Below, in pieces: positions 61,755 through 64,000 of a stretch of DNA of 64,000 nucleotides. Origin of the DNA: Saccharibacillus sp. JS10 (lineage in GTDB: Bacteria > Bacillota > Bacilli > Paenibacillales > Paenibacillaceae); NCBI RefSeq assembly GCF_024436065.1, contig NZ_JANFNS010000003.1:186001-250000 (forward strand), written 5' to 3'. Each line of letters opens with the position of its first letter. The first letter of the stretch is position 1. Made by a program: the position numbers and the translations under genes. Under the pieces are notes generated by a model. The model saw nothing but the letters and a program-made list of their open reading frames with translations, made no database searches and was not told where the DNA came from.

Positions 61755-62399
61755 ATGAAACGTACATTTAACCAACCATTCCGTAAAATCGCCGCGTTGA
61801 CCTTTGCTTTTTCTTTGGCCGTCCCTTTTGCAGCTTCCGATAATGTCCTGCTATTCAATGAGGCGCATGCGGCAGGCACGACTTCATCCATTGCGGCTGC
61901 AAGCTCCACCTCCGCCGCAAGCAGCGTGCGCCCGGCGACCCAATCGTTTGCGCTGATGATCAAAGGCGACTATGTTAACCGCACGGCGTATCTAAAACAA
62001 GGCAACGGCTACTCGCTGTACGTAGCAAACGGCTATACGTTCAACAAAGCCCAAAACAAGATTTATCTAACCCAATACCCGTCCTACAATGCGCAAATCG
62101 AGAAACTCCCGGCTAACTTCAATCTGCAAAAGGTAAGCAAAAAGAGCCGCGCCGAGCTAAAAAAATACGGTCAAGTTCGCAGCTACAAAGGCGATCAATC
62201 ATTCGAAAGCCCGATGTCTTCCGCCCGGCTGTTATTGCAGGCAAGCGATACGAAGGGCAACCTGCATAACCATGTCATCTGGACCTCGAAAAAAGGGGAC
62301 TCCTACCTGTTCCGAATCAATGCGCCGACAAGCGAATTCGGCGGAACGTTTATCGAGGTGGTCTCGAATTCGTTGACCAGCATTTTGACCGACAAGTAA
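61755..62399 (+). CDS. Secreted protein of unknown function
   Basis: This 214-aa protein has a long signal peptide (about 1-40; MKRTFNQPFRKIAALTFAFS, ending AHAAG), an Ala/Ser-rich linker, and a compact mature domain (ALMIKGDYVNRTAYLKQGNGYSLYVANGYTF ... QYPSYNAQIEKLPANFNL ... NHVIWTSKKGDSYLFRINAPTSEFGG). It resembles small cell-envelope proteins of Bacillus/Paenibacillus. I cannot assign a function. ATG 61755 is chosen, with AGGAG upstream; the frame is open to 61686. Confidence 0.8.
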   Translation: MKRTFNQPFRKIAALTFAFSLAVPFAASDNVLLFNEAHAAGTTSSIAAASSTSAASSVRPATQSFALMIKGDYVNRTAYLKQGNGYSLYVANGYTFNKAQNKIYLTQYPSYNAQIEKLPANFNLQKVSKKSRAELKKYGQVRSYKGDQSFESPMSSARLLLQASDTKGNLHNHVIWTSKKGDSYLFRINAPTSEFGGTFIEVVSNSLTSILTDK

Positions 62400-62423
62400 G
62401 CTTGAAGCCAGGTGAGAAAAAAG

Positions 62424-62463
62424 AAAACTGCCTAGACCGATTACCGGTTCAGGCAGTTTTTTT
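62424..62463. terminator. Terminator between convergent genes
   Basis: A 10-bp AAAACTGCCT/AGGCAGTTTT stem (62424-62433 with 62451-62460) is followed by T residues. Confidence 0.8.
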
Positions 62464-62486
62464 GCGTCTATTTCGTACGACCTGTT

Positions 62487-63029
62487 TTAACGGACAACCG
62501 ATTCGAATTCTTGCCTTAGTATGGAATACATTTCGGAATCGTGGAAAGCTCCTTTGAAATACAAATGTTCACGCAATCTTCCTTCTCGCTTCATGCCGAT
62601 TCGCTTCATCACACTGGACGAAGCTGTATTACCTGGGCGACAGGTAGCGAAAATTCGATGAATCTCCCATTGTTCAAATCCTAATTGGACTATCGCAAAT
62701 GCCGCCTCGGTCGCATAACCTTTTCCCCAATATTGAGGATTGAATGTATAGCCAAGCTCAGCGTTGTAACCGGCTTGATGAATCCCGCATCCACCGATTA
62801 GTTCTCCTGTTTCTTTCAACGTCACGACCAATTCATAACTGCGTCTCGGCTTCTCATGACTTAACTCGATCAACTGTGTAACGTACTCCTGCGTCTCCGC
62901 TTCCGTATTGGGTCCCCATATCGAGTGCTGCACAACATCGGGATTAGAAGCGTAGATATGGATGCTTGACCAGTCTCCAGGCACGGCGTCGCGTAAGATT
63001 AGGCGTTCGGTTTCGATTTCGAATGGCAT
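62487..63029 (-). CDS. RimJ/RimL-type N-acetyltransferase
   Basis: This 180-aa GNAT enzyme (family GNAT_3) has ETERLILRDAVPGDW, the acetyl-CoA loop LGYTFNPQYWGKGYATEA (with the Q/R-x-x-G-x-G-like YWGKGYA) and the C-terminal NTASSSVMKRIGMKREGRLREH typical of ribosomal-protein or small-molecule acetyltransferases. ATG 63029 follows GAAAGGAG. The substrate is unknown. Confidence 0.92.
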   Translation of the reverse strand: MPFEIETERLILRDAVPGDWSSIHIYASNPDVVQHSIWGPNTEAETQEYVTQLIELSHEKPRRSYELVVTLKETGELIGGCGIHQAGYNAELGYTFNPQYWGKGYATEAAFAIVQLGFEQWEIHRIFATCRPGNTASSSVMKRIGMKREGRLREHLYFKGAFHDSEMYSILRQEFESVVR

Positions 63030-63185
63030 GGAAGTTGCTCCTTTCAGAGTGCATTTTCGAATAGAATACGTAACAGGTTTTTCTCACGAAGCGTTGTTTA
63101 ATTAGAGTCATTATATCTCAAAATTAAACGGTAGACTTTCAATCTACATAGACTTGTAATCCTGTTTGTGATTGGAGCGTGAAAA

Positions 63186-64000
63186 ATGTTTGTCAAACGA
63201 TCTCTTTATCTCATGATCTATTACGTCGTGGTTACCGCTTTTACTTGCTTATCCTTTTCAGCGTTTTTTGCTTCTTACACCAGTACCAAAGTTCTGCAAG
63301 ACGGATTAACTTCAGAAAGTTTAAAATTTTCGATTATCGACGAGCAAGCTTTGGAAAACAATAGTCCAGTCGAGCTGACTAATCAGACACTTATTCAACA
63401 GATCGAATCGAATAGCGACTCTTTTCTTTTATACAAAGGCAAAGAAACGTCGCGCGCAAGAAATGTATATTTGAACAACTTTCTGTTACCCTTACCTATG
63501 AAAAACGGGCAAAAGATACAAAAAATTCCTGAACATAGCATTATTTTGGATCATGATTTACTTAATAGCACATTCGACCAAAACGGCGAGCCTTATTTCT
63601 CTTATCAAGGACAAGATTATAAAGTGGTCGGTTCTTTCGATAGAGAAAACAAATATATCTATCGAAACAGTAGTCTATTCGTTGCTTTCCCTTTTGAGGA
63701 ATCAGCAATCGGCGAATATACAATCGAAGGTGTACCCAGAGAAACCTTAGGCACAATTTTAAATGGAATAACTGCGGAAGATCCTTCTCTTTCTTATTCG
63801 GTACGTCCTATGATTTCAGGATTTAAAGACCGGATGATTTTAGCTCTGCGTGATCAGACCTTTGTAGCTATTGTGTTTGGCATTTCTATATTTTTAATTG
63901 TATTAAGTACATTGGGAACTACACTAGCTTGGTTACAATCCAAACGCGACGAAATTCAAGCCCGATCTTTGGTGGGAGCTAATCGGAATGATATTCGTTT
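63186..64000 (+). CDS. FtsX-like ABC transporter permease, cut by the window edge
   Basis: The frame starts at ATG 63186 (GGAGCG 8 nt upstream) and runs to the end of the window without a stop, giving at least 271 residues. TM1 (about 8-30) is followed by an extracellular domain of roughly 190 residues (EHSIILDHDLLNSTFDQNGEPYFSYQGQDYKVVGSF resembles the MacB core fold), then TM2 and a cytoplasmic WLQSKRDEIQARSLVGANRNDI, a hallmark of FtsX/MacB-type permeases. Its ATPase partner and C-terminus lie outside the window. Confidence 0.82.
   Translation, partial: MFVKRSLYLMIYYVVVTAFTCLSFSAFFASYTSTKVLQDGLTSESLKFSIIDEQALENNSPVELTNQTLIQQIESNSDSFLLYKGKETSRARNVYLNNFLLPLPMKNGQKIQKIPEHSIILDHDLLNSTFDQNGEPYFSYQGQDYKVVGSFDRENKYIYRNSSLFVAFPFEESAIGEYTIEGVPRETLGTILNGITAEDPSLSYSVRPMISGFKDRMILALRDQTFVAIVFGISIFLIVLSTLGTTLAWLQSKRDEIQARSLVGANRNDIR

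Noticed and set aside
63553-63756. Short frames on both strands near the right edge
   Set aside because: They lie inside the FtsX-like permease frame that starts at 63186 and runs off the window.

Overview
The window looks like chromosomal DNA of a low-to-mid GC, spore-former-type Bacillota, most likely Paenibacillaceae (Paenibacillus or Saccharibacillus type). The reasons are strong GGAGG ribosome sites, TTG and GTG starts, a BglG-type MtlR next to a fused mannitol EIICBA, sigma-D-like chemoreceptor promoters, CsoR/CopZ/CopA, and Paenibacillus-like IS3 debris. This is inference from gene content; no rRNA or other phylogenetic marker is present. About 50 protein genes are supported. I see no tRNA, rRNA or CRISPR array.

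Layout. 0-3.9 kb: right end of a class II lanthipeptide cluster, with a lichenicidin-beta-like precursor, an intergenic terminator and the LanM synthetase. 3.9-8.6 kb: a sensor kinase/response regulator pair, a small membrane zinc-ribbon protein, and a cytoplasmic cyclomaltodextrinase/neopullulanase. 8.7-12.4 kb: a 146-bp inverted repeat, a GNAT enzyme, a small kinase-like protein, and a polar amino-acid ABC transporter whose binding protein is fused to its permease. 12.9-20.2 kb: an Old Yellow Enzyme, a BlaI/M56 signalling pair with two operator palindromes, a diguanylate cyclase and a GH65 maltose phosphorylase. 20.2-27.3 kb: a repeat-rich spacer (GGCTC microsatellite and four TAACGG-type palindromes), a nuclease-like/winged-helix protein, then mtlR-mtlA-mtlD.

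27.3-36.6 kb: a membrane metallophosphoesterase; a four-gene operon in which an SsuD-type FMN monooxygenase is translationally coupled to a sugar-type (CUT1) ABC importer, with a divergent AraC regulator (possibly sulfo-sugar assimilation); and a two-gene carboxyspermidine operon. 36.7-45.7 kb: membrane proteins, UppP, an EAL protein, a flavin-reductase-fold protein, CsaA, and a TPP-riboswitch operon (thiY, MTH1187-like, thiX, thiZ, TatD-like). 45.78-47.98 kb: an AT-rich accessory island between two decayed IS3-family copies, carrying a secreted-protein gene broken at an A7 run and an orphan 186-aa gene. 48-57.6 kb: purine nucleoside phosphorylase, NfrA-type nitroreductase, small and secreted unknowns, a copper operon with two identical CsoR operators, thymidine kinase, a GT-C type membrane protein and an MBL-fold hydrolase. 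57.8-64 kb: two tandem paralogous chemoreceptors, a third IS3 scrap, a secreted protein, a RimJ/RimL-type acetyltransferase and the start of an FtsX-like ABC permease cut by the window edge.

Most metabolic genes describe a saprophyte using maltodextrins (GH13 plus GH65 phosphorylase), mannitol, amino acids, sulfonated carbon and pyrimidine precursors of thiamine. The regulatory genes are largely extracytoplasmic sensors. The most interesting regions are the lanthipeptide locus, the SsuD/CUT1 operon and the IS3-bounded island.
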